Source of the DNA: Lachnospiraceae bacterium
Lineage (GTDB): Bacteria; Bacillota; Clostridia; Lachnospirales; Lachnospiraceae
Direction: 5' to 3'
Length of the DNA: 57,226 nt
Assembly (NCBI GenBank): GCA_900751785.1
Contig: CAADSM010000022.1
Span: 1 to 57,226, forward strand
The position numbers and the translations under genes were made by a program. Below are positions 1 through 10,322 of this stretch, piece by piece. Below the pieces are notes generated by a model that searched no databases, was not told the origin of the DNA, and saw only the letters and a program-made list of their open reading frames with translations. Within the stretch, counting starts at the first letter, position 1. The number at the start of each line of letters is the position of its first letter.

Positions 1-53
1 GGGAAAATGCCCCCTTGTCAAAGCAGGCCACCCCCCTGCCGGGCGTATCACGC

Positions 54-96
54 AAAATACGGGAAGCGCTTCGGATATCAGCTCTTCCCGTATTTT
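54..96 (-). terminator. Terminator after the GH95-GH20 operon
   Basis: A 12-bp perfect stem (AAAATACGGGAA with its complement) encloses an AT-rich loop about 40 bases past the GH20 stop codon. Read on the minus strand it ends in a run of T (CCGTATTTTG). Positions 1-53 hold no gene I can recognise. Confidence 0.75.
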
Positions 97-138
97 ATAT
101 AGAAGAAAGGAGTATCAAAAACTATTTTTCATAGCAGT

Positions 139-3100
139 TTATCTCGTTCCTCTTCTCCTTCTGTAAGCTATGACGCCTGCTGCCGCTGCCAGCATCACTG
201 CCGCCGCACTTCCCGCGATCGGGGCCATAGTATCTCCGGTCTTGACAGCCTTCTGCGCACTGTTGTTCTCCGTCGTGCCATTCTGTCCTGATGCATTGTC
301 TTTTCCTGAAGTATCGCCGTTGTTTCCGTCTGCACCTGTACCCGGATTCTCTGCGTCATTTTTTGCGATCAGTCCGTCCCTCGCCGCCGCAAGCTTCTCT
401 GCCGCCGCGTCTACTACTGCCTGATCATCCTCAGAAAGTGTCTCGTCTGCGAATACGCCCTGTGCCTCAGCCAGCGCTGTTCTGAATACTTCAGCGCTCT
501 CCTCTGTGTAAGCAGAAAGGTCGATGGCTGACGCCTCATTGATGAGATCCTCCAGCGCGTCCTTGTCTGCTTTCAGGCGAAGATCTGCCATGGCTTTCAG
601 AAGACCTCCCCAAGCCTGCTCTACTTCATCCTGCACTGCGATCTCATCGTCATAGACAGTCCTTGCATGTGCAAGTGCATCCACAAATTCCTGCCTGCCG
701 TTTTCCACGTAGGAATCAAGATCTGCCTCTATCTCCGCCGCATAGCTGATCACTGCCTCAAGGTCTGACTTGTCGACCTTCTCAAACGACATATACTGCA
801 TGATCTCGATCAGCGCCTTCCAACTGTCGTCGATCTGCTTCTGAGTCACGGACGGATCTCCCGCCTTTGCGCGGTCGAGGATATCCTGCGCCGCCGCTTT
901 CGTATTATTGAAAATTTCAACAACAGAATCGATCACGCCTTCTGTATCCAGATTTTCAGCGAGTTCCAGCGCGTACTCAAGGACTGCTGTGGAGATGTCT
1001 CCTGCCGGCTCCTGCGGATCTTCCTTGCATGCAACGCTAAATTCTGAAACCGCAACCCAGCCGTCGTTAGACTCTTTGGCAACGAACTTAATATACCTTA
1101 CATCCTGCGTTTCAAAACTGAATGTCTTTTTACTCTTATCTGCCGTAAAGGTCTGGTCCGCAGCCACCTGCTGCCACTCGTCTTCTGCACTATTCTTAAT
1201 ATAGAGATCAGCCTTTGTCACCTGACCACTGTTCTGATCGATACGCGGGGTAAATGAAAACCGGTTGATCCGGTAGGACTGCCCGAGGTCTAATTCAGCC
1301 CAGAACGTATTTGTTCCATTGAGTTTGTCTGTTGCACTCGTCCAATTCGAATGCCATCTTGTCGCCGGATCGTTGTCAAACGCATACTCCAGAAGACCTT
1401 CCAGGTCATCATAAACTGTCTCCGAATTTGTTGTGCCTGTCCAGGAACCCTTATCATACTTATCTTCCACCGGCTGCTGTACTGTTACCTTGACATTATC
1501 GATCCTAGCCTCAGCCGCATTCGTTTTGGATCCGATCCGCTCCAGCGGGAGCGCAAATGTTGCGTTCGTAATCCCTTCTTTTTTCACCATTCCGTTATGC
1601 ACGAACTTTCCTTCCGCATAGGATACAAATTCGCCGTCCGCATATAAGCTCGTCCTCTGCTGTTCAGCAACAATCGTAAGGTTCACCGTCTCTCCCACCG
1701 GGATCTCATAACCAAAGCTGTACTCATACAGCTCTCTTGTGAATCCGAGCGTTCCGTCTTCCATGATCCTGATGTCATGTGTGCCGTAAGGCGCGTCTGC
1801 CTCGAACAGGATCGTCCCCGGCTCAGCCGCCTTCTCGAGCTTAATATCGAATGAAATCTGATTTTCATTCCCCAGCTTTTCGATCGGCGTCTCTGCATAG
1901 CTTGTGCCGCCGGACAGCTGCAGCGCATTTTCTTCCACCGCCGCGCTGCTCTCTTCCGGGATATTTAAGTCTCTGCTGTTCCCGGATACATCCGCAAGAC
2001 CGCTCTCAAAATCATATTCCTCATAGACGCCTTCCGTATCTTCCTCTTCATAGTACGGATTCGTGCGCGGACCGGTTCCCTGCTCAGAAGCCAGCTCGCT
2101 CAGCGCTGTATAAGTACCTTTTTCCTTTCCGGTCGCCGCCCAAGTCTTCTCCGCATAGAAAGGCATTGCATCGAAGAATCTCCAGTAGAGATCGGACTCG
2201 GATAATCCGGAAGCTGATTTATCAATATTATCTCCCCAGATTGCAAAGGCTGCGCCCAGCATCTGTTCGTCCCCGGACGGGATTTCCACATATCCTGATG
2301 AAGCTCTCACTTTGTTCGGCTCAAATGATTCAAAAATCCTCTGAATGTTCAGCAGATCGCCGTAAGAGTTCGACCTGGTGAGGCTTCCGCTCGGAACCAT
2401 ATAGCCATAGTCGTCAATCGTATTGATCAGCTTAAATCCCATGTTGTACATCTCAACTCCGTCAGACCAGTCTTTTGACCAGAGGTTCATCTCCACATTC
2501 TCGATCGCTTCCTCGGCGATCTCCGTCTTGTTGTCGTCAATCCATGTAAAGCCGCCCCACATGCGGACTGTGTTTGTCTCCTTGATATAAGGAATCAGAT
2601 CGTTGGTAAACTCCCTGTAGGCAGTATAATCTGCAAGAAATTCATCTGCTCCGATATGTACAGTCGTCTCGCTGTCAAAAGTAGGATTCTCTCCCTTTGT
2701 GTAATCGTCGAAGATTTCTTTGATCTTGTCTCTGACCTCAATCCTGGATACATCCAGGTGATCGATGAGCGGGCGGTTCGTACTCGTCGGGGAAACCATG
2801 CCTGTCACCTTCAATTCCGGCCAGATCTTCGTAAAGGAAAGCGAATGCGCCGGCACATCGATCTCCGGCACGACTTTTACGCCGTACGCTCTCTGCTCCT
2901 GAATAAAGCTTCTGATCTCATCTTTGGAAATCGAGTAATCCTTCGCTGTAGGAGATTCTCCCTTGTCATTCGTCAGGCCTGACTCCAGGCGGAACGCCTC
3001 ATATGCGTCGAACGCCGCATCCTCGTTCTCTCCCTTGCCATAATTCTCCAGGAAAATATAATTGTCTGACAGGTGCAGATGCAGGTCGTTCATCTTGTAG

Positions 3101-4416
3101 TAGCGCATCGTCCTGGCAACCTCTCGGATCATGTCCATCGAGACAGGTTTCCTGGCAACGTCAAAGATGAATCCTCTGGTCTGGAACCGCGGATAATCTC
3201 TCATCTGTCCTTCCGGAAATTCTGTTCCGTTCTGCTTATACATCTGCAGGATCGTCTGCATCGCGTACATATTTCCCGTCACACTCTCCGACTGCACCGC
3301 CACTTTATCAGCGCTTACTGCCAATGCGTATCCTTCCTCTCCTGCCAGAGTATCCGGCGCTGCCAGGCTGAAATTATATGCTCCCGCTCTCGCCGTGCCG
3401 GTCTCTTTCTGCAGGCGGATGCCTGTAAAATCTTCATAATCCAAAATAAATTCATCTACGACAGACTCAAGAGCCGGGTCATCATACACTGCCGCCGTGA
3501 CCGTATTGATGTCCAGTTTTTCTGTGCTGTCAGAATACCATTCCGCGATCTCCGGTATAATACTGGGCTTCGCATTCATGCCTTCTTCCTGCACATACTG
3601 CCCCTTGATCACATAAGGAATATCTGCGGTTTCCTTTGTATTCCCGGTTGCTTCCTCTGTTACGATATAGGAAATCTGAACCGTCTTGTCTGTCAGCGGG
3701 TGGATGATCTCTCCGTCCTTGGAAACGATCTGTTCAAAGTCCGCTCCATTCAGTTCCACAGAATATCCTTCCGGCACCTCGGGCATCGGAAGTACATTCA
3801 CATCCATTTCGATCGTCTCTCCCTGAATCCCTTCCGCCACACTGTCCAGATCCGGATCTTCTTCATGTCTCTCCGAATAGACTTCGAGCTCCGCTATACT
3901 GACATTATTGTAGCTGGAAGCGGTCGCCGCAAATTCGCAGAGAGTGATATCTTCCGCATAAACCGCTTCATCCAGCAGGATGGATACCTGGTCTGCATAG
4001 CCGCCGTCCTCCTGCTGATTCTCATAGTCTTTTTTCAGATAATGCTCTTCTCCTGCTTCATCCGTATACTTGATGCTGAAGGACTGTACATTAGACGGCA
4101 TCGGCGCAACGTCTCTCTCAAAGAAATAAATATCGATCTGCCTGATCTCAGTAACTTCCTCGAAATCGGCTTTCAGCCATATATTTGTCGTCGGCACCTC
4201 ATAGCCGCTCGCCCACCTGTCCGTGCGTTCAAATTTTCCGTCCTTTACCTTATCGCCATTCAGGTCCGCCGTTTCATTGCTCGATGTAGTAACCACAGCA
4301 TCCAGCATGCGGTTCACTCCTGCCTCTTCCCCGTGCGCTGTAACGCCGGGGAAGGGAAGCAGGCTGATTGACAGGACCCCTGCAAGTATTGCTTTTCCAA
4401 TTCGCCTTTTTCTCAT
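139..4416 (-). CDS. Cell-surface GH20 beta-N-acetylhexosaminidase (possibly lacto-N-biosidase type)
   Basis: A 1,425-aa secreted glycosidase expected to release terminal HexNAc, or a HexNAc-containing disaccharide, from mucin O-glycans or milk-type chains. Order: signal peptide (1-29), F5/8C-like CBM32 (about 38-183), GH20b-like domain (about 300-400), GH20 barrel (about 405-770) with the catalytic Asp591-Glu592 pair in HIGADEF, a LamG-like region (about 800-985), a second CBM32-like domain (about 1000-1140), three FIVAR-like helical units, and the sorting signal AVKTGD with hydrophobic stretch and RRRRGTR tail. The barrel motif MNDLHLHLSDNYIFLENY followed by AFRLES differs from common exo-hexosaminidases (HLTDDQGW) and recalls lacto-N-biosidases; that is inference. 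It starts 30 nt after the GH95 stop and is probably cotranscribed with it. The start has AAAGGAG upstream. Confidence 0.9.
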   Translation of the reverse strand: MRKRRIGKAILAGVLSISLLPFPGVTAHGEEAGVNRMLDAVVTTSSNETADLNGDKVKDGKFERTDRWASGYEVPTTNIWLKADFEEVTEIRQIDIYFFERDVAPMPSNVQSFSIKYTDEAGEEHYLKKDYENQQEDGGYADQVSILLDEAVYAEDITLCEFAATASSYNNVSIAELEVYSERHEEDPDLDSVAEGIQGETIEMDVNVLPMPEVPEGYSVELNGADFEQIVSKDGEIIHPLTDKTVQISYIVTEEATGNTKETADIPYVIKGQYVQEEGMNAKPSIIPEIAEWYSDSTEKLDINTVTAAVYDDPALESVVDEFILDYEDFTGIRLQKETGTARAGAYNFSLAAPDTLAGEEGYALAVSADKVAVQSESVTGNMYAMQTILQMYKQNGTEFPEGQMRDYPRFQTRGFIFDVARKPVSMDMIREVARTMRYYKMNDLHLHLSDNYIFLENYGKGENEDAAFDAYEAFRLESGLTNDKGESPTAKDYSISKDEIRSFIQEQRAYGVKVVPEIDVPAHSLSFTKIWPELKVTGMVSPTSTNRPLIDHLDVSRIEVRDKIKEIFDDYTKGENPTFDSETTVHIGADEFLADYTAYREFTNDLIPYIKETNTVRMWGGFTWIDDNKTEIAEEAIENVEMNLWSKDWSDGVEMYNMGFKLINTIDDYGYMVPSGSLTRSNSYGDLLNIQRIFESFEPNKVRASSGYVEIPSGDEQMLGAAFAIWGDNIDKSASGLSESDLYWRFFDAMPFYAEKTWAATGKEKGTYTALSELASEQGTGPRTNPYYEEEDTEGVYEEYDFESGLADVSGNSRDLNIPEESSAAVEENALQLSGGTSYAETPIEKLGNENQISFDIKLEKAAEPGTILFEADAPYGTHDIRIMEDGTLGFTRELYEYSFGYEIPVGETVNLTIVAEQQRTSLYADGEFVSYAEGKFVHNGMVKKEGITNATFALPLERIGSKTNAAEARIDNVKVTVQQPVEDKYDKGSWTGTTNSETVYDDLEGLLEYAFDNDPATRWHSNWTSATDKLNGTNTFWAELDLGQSYRINRFSFTPRIDQNSGQVTKADLYIKNSAEDEWQQVAADQTFTADKSKKTFSFETQDVRYIKFVAKESNDGWVAVSEFSVACKEDPQEPAGDISTAVLEYALELAENLDTEGVIDSVVEIFNNTKAAAQDILDRAKAGDPSVTQKQIDDSWKALIEIMQYMSFEKVDKSDLEAVISYAAEIEADLDSYVENGRQEFVDALAHARTVYDDEIAVQDEVEQAWGGLLKAMADLRLKADKDALEDLINEASAIDLSAYTEESAEVFRTALAEAQGVFADETLSEDDQAVVDAAAEKLAAARDGLIAKNDAENPGTGADGNNGDTSGKDNASGQNGTTENNSAQKAVKTGDTMAPIAGSAAAVMLAAAAGVIAYRRRRGTR

Positions 4417-4446
4417 CTTTTCCTGTTTCTCCTTTCTCTCAAGACT

Positions 4447-7400
4447 TTATCTCTTTCTGCGCGATACTCCTACAGAAGCTCCTCCGACAGCAGCAGCCAA
4501 AAGCGCCGCCCAGAGAAGGAAGCTTACGCTGTCTCCGGTCTGCACTGCCTTAGTACCGGAACCGGCTGTCTGGCTGCCCTCTGTATTCGTCCTGCTCTCG
4601 CTTCCCCCCGCGGATGCCGTTCCGTTATCAGATGAACCGCTTCCCTGCTGTCCGCCGTTGTCTATATTTCCATCCGGCTTGTCTGTGCTTCCCCCCGCGG
4701 ATGCAAGCATCCTGCTCATTGCCGCCTGCAGCTCTTCCTCAGCAGAAGCTACCTCAGCCTCTGTCGCCTGCACGTCGCCAAGTACGCTCACCGCCTTTGC
4801 AAGTGCGCTGCGGAATACGGACACTGTCTCCTCGTCCGCGCCTTCCACGCTCAAGCTCTCTGCGGAAGCGACCAGCGCCTCCAGGGCTTCCTTGCTCGGC
4901 TTCAGACGCAGCTCGCTCATTGCCTTGAGAAGCGCCTTCCATGCCTGGTCGATCTCCGTCTGCTCCGCGAAATCCTCCGCGAGCACTGCCTCTGCCGCTG
5001 CCAGTGCGTCTTTGAATTCCTGCTGACCCGCATCCAGATATTTGCTCAGGTCAAGAGAGTGTGCCAGGTCGACTACCTTCTGAAGATCCGTCATGTCTCC
5101 CTGCTTGAAGGACAGGTACTGCATCGCCTTGATCAGGTTCTGCCAGCTTATGTCCACCATCTCCTGGGTCACAGACGGGTCTCCCGCCTTCGCGCGCTCA
5201 AGGATATCCTGCGCCGCCGCCTTCGCATTATTAAAGATTTCAACAACAGAATCGATCACGCCTTCTGTATCCACATTTTCAGCGAGTTCCAGCGCGTACT
5301 CAAGGACTGCTGTGGAGATGTCGCCTGCCGGCTCCGTCGTACTGCCTTCCACAACAAATGTGTACGCTGACGCAAGGGATACATTCCCCGCCTCATCCTC
5401 TGCTGTGATGCGGACATAGTATGTCTCGCCTTTCTCCGCATTTTCTACAATATATTCTGTCTTCTCTGTCTCCGCCGCCTTTACTCCGTTGAGGTAGATC
5501 TGATATGTAACGCTGTCGCCCTGCGGATCCTCCGACGGATCCCAGACAAGCTTCACCTGCCGTGCCTCCGGGATCTCTTCCGAGAGGATTCCCTGTACAC
5601 GCTCCGGCGCCTCGGTATCCGCCGCCTCCAGCGTCGCCGCCTCGGCAGTCATCGCCCTATCGGACTCTTCTCCATTGCGGTTCACCGCATATACCAGGAA
5701 GGTATACTCTGTCCCCGGCTTCAGTCCTGTGAGCCTGATAAAGGTCTCTTCCGTGCTGACCGGTTCCGCATCCTGAGCGTCTGCTTCCAGCGCATAGACA
5801 TGATAGGAATCCGCGCCTTCCACTGCATCCCATATCAGAGTAACCGCAGTGGATTCGATCCCTGCTGTAAATGCTTCCGCATCCTCAGGTATCACAGGAA
5901 CCGGGATCTCCGCTTCATCCAGCGCCTTCCCGGCCTCATTCAGACGCTCTGCCAGCTCTGCAGCCTCCTCAGACGTCGTACTGCTGCTGTTCATCGCGTC
6001 TACTGCCGCCTCATACGCCTCACGGAATGCAGCCCACACTTCTTCAGCATAGTCTGCTTCCTGCCTGTCTGCATAAGTTTCAACCGCTGTCTGAAGCGCC
6101 GCTTTATCCGCCACTTCCTCTGCCGGCGCATATACCTTCAAATAATCCACATTGGCATTATTCATCGCATCCATCGCCACAGCCGTAAATGTAATGGTAT
6201 GCTCTGTATTTTCCAGATCTTTCACAGAATAGACAAGCTGCTGGTCCTCGCCGCTGACGGACTGCTGCTGGAGCACTGCCTCTCCCGCGTCCTCTCCGTC
6301 AAGGATGACCGTAAACTTATCGTACAGTGTATTCTTCTGTGAATACAGTTCAATTCCCGTTCCTGTAAAGGTATAGGTGAATGACGCCCCTTCCTGTGTC
6401 GTCTCTGTCTTCGTTCCGCCGTGATGACGATCCGCCTCTCCTGCCCAGGTTCCCCAGGAGCCATTCCAGGTGATTGCCGGGTTCGGAGTCGATTTGTTTA
6501 CAGAATCTTCGACGATGTAGAACTCTGCCTCTGCCGATGGGATGGCCACGGTGATATCCATCTCAGCCTTCACCGCCTGATCGTCTGCCAGCGCCGCGGT
6601 CACTGTGACTACACCGTTCTCACTGCCGAGAGTAAGCAGCCCATTCTCGTCGATCTTCGCTGAAACCGAGCCTTCCTTCGTCTCAACAGACCAGGTCACT
6701 TCGCGGTTCACTGCATCCTCCGGCTTCACCTCCGCTTCCATCTGAAGGACGGAACCCTCTTTGCTCACTGTCGTCATACCGCTCTGTGTGCTAAGTTTGA
6801 TAGACTCTGCTTTTACCGCAGTATTGTCCAGCACGTTCAAAGCGTCGATCTCGATCTTCGCCTTAGAGCTCGACGCACTGTGCTCTGCTGTCGGTTTAAG
6901 TACAATTGTATGGATACCATAGTCCAGATCATCCGATGAAAAAATCTTTACCTGTCTTACCGTCGACGCCGAATATGTGTCAACCGTATCCACTGTCTCA
7001 CCGTCAATCTCCACGTCCATGGTGCCTCGGTCACGGTTTGTACAGACGAATACTTCGATTCCCGTTCCGCAGAAGGTGAGCGCTGCCGTCTCATTTCCCT
7101 CCGGCGTCTCGAGGAACTTGATCGTCCCGCCGTAATTATCCGCGTCGTTGAACCAGTCGCCCCATGCGCCGGAATACTCGATCCGGCTGTCCTGATCGTC
7201 GATCATGCCCGCCATGCCTCGCAGATCCTGAACGGAAGCCGCATCGCTGAGCTCAGACTCTGTTCCGCCGCAGATTGAAGATACTTTATAATTCAGATCT
7301 CCGAGCACATCATATGCCTCTTTGTCTGTATAAGCTGTATCCTCACAGCCCGTCTCGATCAGAACCCATTCTCCTTCCCCGATCTGACGGTATATATTAT

Positions 7401-10041
7401 AGGAAGTTTCTCCTTCCTGTTCTGTGCCGTCCCAGGAGAGCTGCGCCTCGTCACTTCTGATCTTCACTGCCTGAAGATTTTCCGGACCCGAGATCGTCTC
7501 TTCCGCTGCCGGGATCATAGAGATCGTATAAGTCTTTCCAGCCTCTGTCTCAAAGGAAATGCGGTTCTCCTTCACTGCCTCAAAGTCCACTGCATTCCCT
7601 TCCTCATCTGTGACAACTGCCAGCGAGATCCTGTCTGACTGGACAACCGCTGTTCCGCCATTCTTGGACAGCAGCTCAGCTGAAGTCAGCTCTGTATCGC
7701 TCCAGTCCATCGTCACTTCAAAGTTTCCTCTTGCGACCAGACCGCTGACATGTCCGTCCGCCCACACGTCCGGAAGTGCAGGAAGCAGGTTGATATATCC
7801 CGCGTTACTCTGAATGAGCATCTCTGCCACTCCGGAAGTCATGCCGAAGTTTCCGTCGATCTGGTACGGAGGGTGGGTGTCCCAGAGATTCTGGTAAATC
7901 CCGCTCTTAAAGAGATCTGTAATCAGCTTGTGCGCACGGTTTCCATCGCCCAGCCTTGCCCAGGTATTGATCCTCTGCCCCATGCCCCAGCCGGTGCTCT
8001 CGTCGGTTCTTAAGTTCATGGAAACCTTTGCCGCCTCGAACCATTCTGGAGTCTCTTCTGTAATCAGATCTCCCGGGAAAAGTCCGAGCATATGGGACAG
8101 GTGACGATGTCCATACCCTTGTCCAAGCGTATTACCGTCCGCATCCTGATTAAATTTAGTCTCAATGTACCATTCTTTGATCTGTCCGTCCTCACCGATT
8201 TCAATGGGCCCCTTCAGATTATCCAGCTTCTCCTGCCACTGTGCCAGGACAGCCTCGTCCTCTCCCACAAGTTTTCCTGCACTAATAGCGTCCGTGAAAA
8301 GCTGCCAGATCAATGACTGCTCATAAGTATTTCCTGCTGTGCGTGGACCCTGTTCAGGAGAATATGCCGGAGAGGATACGTATTTCCCATCGCTGTCTTT
8401 TATCAGCATCGCATTGTACATCTGTGCCTCTTCTCTCAGCATCGGATAGATATTCTCCGCCATGTACTCATAATCGCCGGTGTACTCATAATACTCCCAG
8501 CAGTTCTGGAGTATCCACGGCACTGCTGCCGGCGACCATCCCCAGCTGAAGGACCATCCCGGGCAGGTCCACCCAAACGGCGTGTTCTGCGTATGAGCCA
8601 TAAATCCGTTCTCCTCGCCCTCTGCGCTGTCGATCCCCGCATAAATGGAAGCGGTCACACGCCCGGGCTCTCTGAGTGAATCCACATATCTGATCAGAGG
8701 ATCTGCACACTCTGACAGATTCGTGGAATATGCCGGCCAGTAATTCATCTGCAGGTTCACATTCATATGATAATCTGAACTCCAGTCCGGGTTATTCTTA
8801 TTGTTCCACACACCCTGCAGATTGGACGGGAGTTCCGAGTTCTGTCTGGACGAGCTCAACATAAGATATCTTCCATACTGGAACAGCATCACCTCGAGCT
8901 GGCGCTCTTCTTCCGCTGATGCAGTACCGCCGTTGTATGCAGCAAGCAGCTCATCTGTCGGCTTTTCCGAGACAGTCTGCTCAAGATCTAAATCCACCCG
9001 CGAGAACAGGCTGCTGTAATCCTCAATATGAGTCTGTTTCACTTCTTCATAAGACTTCGCAGCAGCTGCTTCCACAGTATCCTCCACCTTCTGATGGAGT
9101 TCTTCCGCAGACTCTCCTGTGCGGTACTCAGGGTACTCATTCTTATAATCCGTATCTGCGCTGACATAAACCGTGAGCGCGTCCGCGTCTTCTACGGTAA
9201 GCGCGTCTCCCTGGGCCGTCACGGTTCCGCCCTGGGGAACTGCCTTGAGAACAGAGTCATACTTCATCTGATTATCCGAGACCTCTCCTGCCAGCATGAG
9301 GGTATCCCCCTCTGCCACAGTCTCGCCTCCCTGGCTGGATGGGAAAGTAATATCAAGGTTCAGCTTGTCCTCTCCTTCCGCGGTGAAATGCACGACCAGT
9401 ACGTTGTCCGGATTGCTGACAAAGTATTCTCTCTCATAATGCGTTTCTCCGGCATCGAAGGATACTCCAGCAACCGCCGTATTCAGATCCAGGTCTCTGA
9501 CATATTGTGTGACCTCCGCCTCATCCAGATCCGGGCTCTCAAAATAAAGGTTCCCCCAGGACTGGTATGCGCCGTATCCATCCTGTGTACCTGTAAGCTG
9601 ATTACACAGATTGGACGCCTCAGTATCCCGCCCCTCTGCAAAAAGCTGCTGGATCTGCTTCATCGTCTCACCATGCTTTCCCTGGGATTCCAGGTTGCCT
9701 CCATTGTAATCCGGCCGGCTCTCGCTCGGTCCGCCGGTCCAGAGCGTCTTTTCATTGAAAGTCAGGCGCTCTTTTTCGATCTCTCCATATACATTGGCTC
9801 CTATATCTCCGTTTCCGATAGGGAGCGTATACTCCTGCCAGATGTCATCCTCCCCGGTTTTCCCGCCCTGGGACGACGGTTCCGTATACCAGAGCCTCAG
9901 GGCATTTCCCCCGGCGCCCTGACTGCCCTCGCCGGAAGCCGCATTGCTCTGAAATGCTGCCATAGGTACAGCGCCTGCGGTGAGAGCAGCGGCAAGCGCA
10001 ATAGAGAGCACCTGCTTTCTTTTCTGCAGTTTTCGCTTCAT
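4447..10041 (-). CDS. Cell-surface GH95 alpha-L-fucosidase
   Basis: A 1,864-aa secreted enzyme expected to hydrolyse alpha-1,2-linked fucose from mucin and blood-group glycans, opening them to the other enzymes here. After a signal peptide (1-35) comes the GH95 beta-sandwich domain starting ALRLWYTEPS and the (alpha/alpha)6 barrel, with family signatures HMNVNLQMNYWPA, HLSHMLGLFPGD and QIDGNFG (the family's catalytic Asn and Asp lie in the first and last). Downstream are several fibronectin type III domains, two related galactose-binding-like modules (each with a GxWGxW motif), FIVAR-like repeats (about 1670-1810), a Ser/Gly/Thr-rich linker and a divergent sorting signal AVQTGD with SRRKR tail. 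AAGGAGG precedes the start. It is the first gene of an operon with GH20; the two-box operator found upstream of the neighbouring enzymes is absent here. Confidence 0.93.
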   Translation of the reverse strand: MKRKLQKRKQVLSIALAAALTAGAVPMAAFQSNAASGEGSQGAGGNALRLWYTEPSSQGGKTGEDDIWQEYTLPIGNGDIGANVYGEIEKERLTFNEKTLWTGGPSESRPDYNGGNLESQGKHGETMKQIQQLFAEGRDTEASNLCNQLTGTQDGYGAYQSWGNLYFESPDLDEAEVTQYVRDLDLNTAVAGVSFDAGETHYEREYFVSNPDNVLVVHFTAEGEDKLNLDITFPSSQGGETVAEGDTLMLAGEVSDNQMKYDSVLKAVPQGGTVTAQGDALTVEDADALTVYVSADTDYKNEYPEYRTGESAEELHQKVEDTVEAAAAKSYEEVKQTHIEDYSSLFSRVDLDLEQTVSEKPTDELLAAYNGGTASAEEERQLEVMLFQYGRYLMLSSSRQNSELPSNLQGVWNNKNNPDWSSDYHMNVNLQMNYWPAYSTNLSECADPLIRYVDSLREPGRVTASIYAGIDSAEGEENGFMAHTQNTPFGWTCPGWSFSWGWSPAAVPWILQNCWEYYEYTGDYEYMAENIYPMLREEAQMYNAMLIKDSDGKYVSSPAYSPEQGPRTAGNTYEQSLIWQLFTDAISAGKLVGEDEAVLAQWQEKLDNLKGPIEIGEDGQIKEWYIETKFNQDADGNTLGQGYGHRHLSHMLGLFPGDLITEETPEWFEAAKVSMNLRTDESTGWGMGQRINTWARLGDGNRAHKLITDLFKSGIYQNLWDTHPPYQIDGNFGMTSGVAEMLIQSNAGYINLLPALPDVWADGHVSGLVARGNFEVTMDWSDTELTSAELLSKNGGTAVVQSDRISLAVVTDEEGNAVDFEAVKENRISFETEAGKTYTISMIPAAEETISGPENLQAVKIRSDEAQLSWDGTEQEGETSYNIYRQIGEGEWVLIETGCEDTAYTDKEAYDVLGDLNYKVSSICGGTESELSDAASVQDLRGMAGMIDDQDSRIEYSGAWGDWFNDADNYGGTIKFLETPEGNETAALTFCGTGIEVFVCTNRDRGTMDVEIDGETVDTVDTYSASTVRQVKIFSSDDLDYGIHTIVLKPTAEHSASSSKAKIEIDALNVLDNTAVKAESIKLSTQSGMTTVSKEGSVLQMEAEVKPEDAVNREVTWSVETKEGSVSAKIDENGLLTLGSENGVVTVTAALADDQAVKAEMDITVAIPSAEAEFYIVEDSVNKSTPNPAITWNGSWGTWAGEADRHHGGTKTETTQEGASFTYTFTGTGIELYSQKNTLYDKFTVILDGEDAGEAVLQQQSVSGEDQQLVYSVKDLENTEHTITFTAVAMDAMNNANVDYLKVYAPAEEVADKAALQTAVETYADRQEADYAEEVWAAFREAYEAAVDAMNSSSTTSEEAAELAERLNEAGKALDEAEIPVPVIPEDAEAFTAGIESTAVTLIWDAVEGADSYHVYALEADAQDAEPVSTEETFIRLTGLKPGTEYTFLVYAVNRNGEESDRAMTAEAATLEAADTEAPERVQGILSEEIPEARQVKLVWDPSEDPQGDSVTYQIYLNGVKAAETEKTEYIVENAEKGETYYVRITAEDEAGNVSLASAYTFVVEGSTTEPAGDISTAVLEYALELAENVDTEGVIDSVVEIFNNAKAAAQDILERAKAGDPSVTQEMVDISWQNLIKAMQYLSFKQGDMTDLQKVVDLAHSLDLSKYLDAGQQEFKDALAAAEAVLAEDFAEQTEIDQAWKALLKAMSELRLKPSKEALEALVASAESLSVEGADEETVSVFRSALAKAVSVLGDVQATEAEVASAEEELQAAMSRMLASAGGSTDKPDGNIDNGGQQGSGSSDNGTASAGGSESRTNTEGSQTAGSGTKAVQTGDSVSFLLWAALLAAAVGGASVGVSRRKR

Positions 10042-10189
10042 TCCTTCTTCCTCCTTTTATACACATTTACTTATTATTTTTATTTTAACTCCTCATCGCC
10101 TTTATTTTCTTGTCCAATCTTGACATATTTTTTATATTTATTGCCTTATTTTCGTCATTTTCACAATGCAATTGTTATTCACTCCTTGG

Positions 10190-10268
10190 CGGCTATTTTT
10201 CTTGAAAATCTGATAACACAGACTGACAAGGGCGACAATGAAGAACAACAACTGTAATAAGTCTGAAT
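10190..10268 (-). pseudogene. Broken copy of the holin-like type I toxin
   Basis: Minus-strand codons read YSDLLQLLFFIVALVSLCYQ, nearly the same as the core of the intact toxin at 22117-22209. The 5' end (RBS, start codon and first residues) is gone, replaced by the arm of the terminator hairpin at 10265-10295. A short deletion near the 3' end puts the old TAA out of frame. No antisense promoter was found beside it. I regard it as a decayed toxin-antitoxin cassette. Confidence 0.7.
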
Positions 10269-10295
10269 AAGCCCGCCAAAAAGGCGGGCTTATTC
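10265..10295 (-). terminator. Terminator after GH2, copy 1 of a family
   Basis: GAATAAGCCCGCC pairs perfectly with GGCGGGCTTATTC around a 5-base loop, 28 bases past the GH2 stop. The same hairpin with the same flank (TCAATATACTCA) follows GH110 and GH101 at 15922-15952 and 22391-22420. The T tract is poor, so activity is inferred from the stem strength and position. Confidence 0.65.
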
Positions 10296-10322
10296 AATAT
10301 ACTCACTCTATTTCATGGCAGT

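Noticed and set aside
5093..5419. FIVAR-block repeats as a CRISPR or tandem-repeat array
   Set aside because: The repeats are within coding sequence, have no uniform spacer length, and translate to related helical units.
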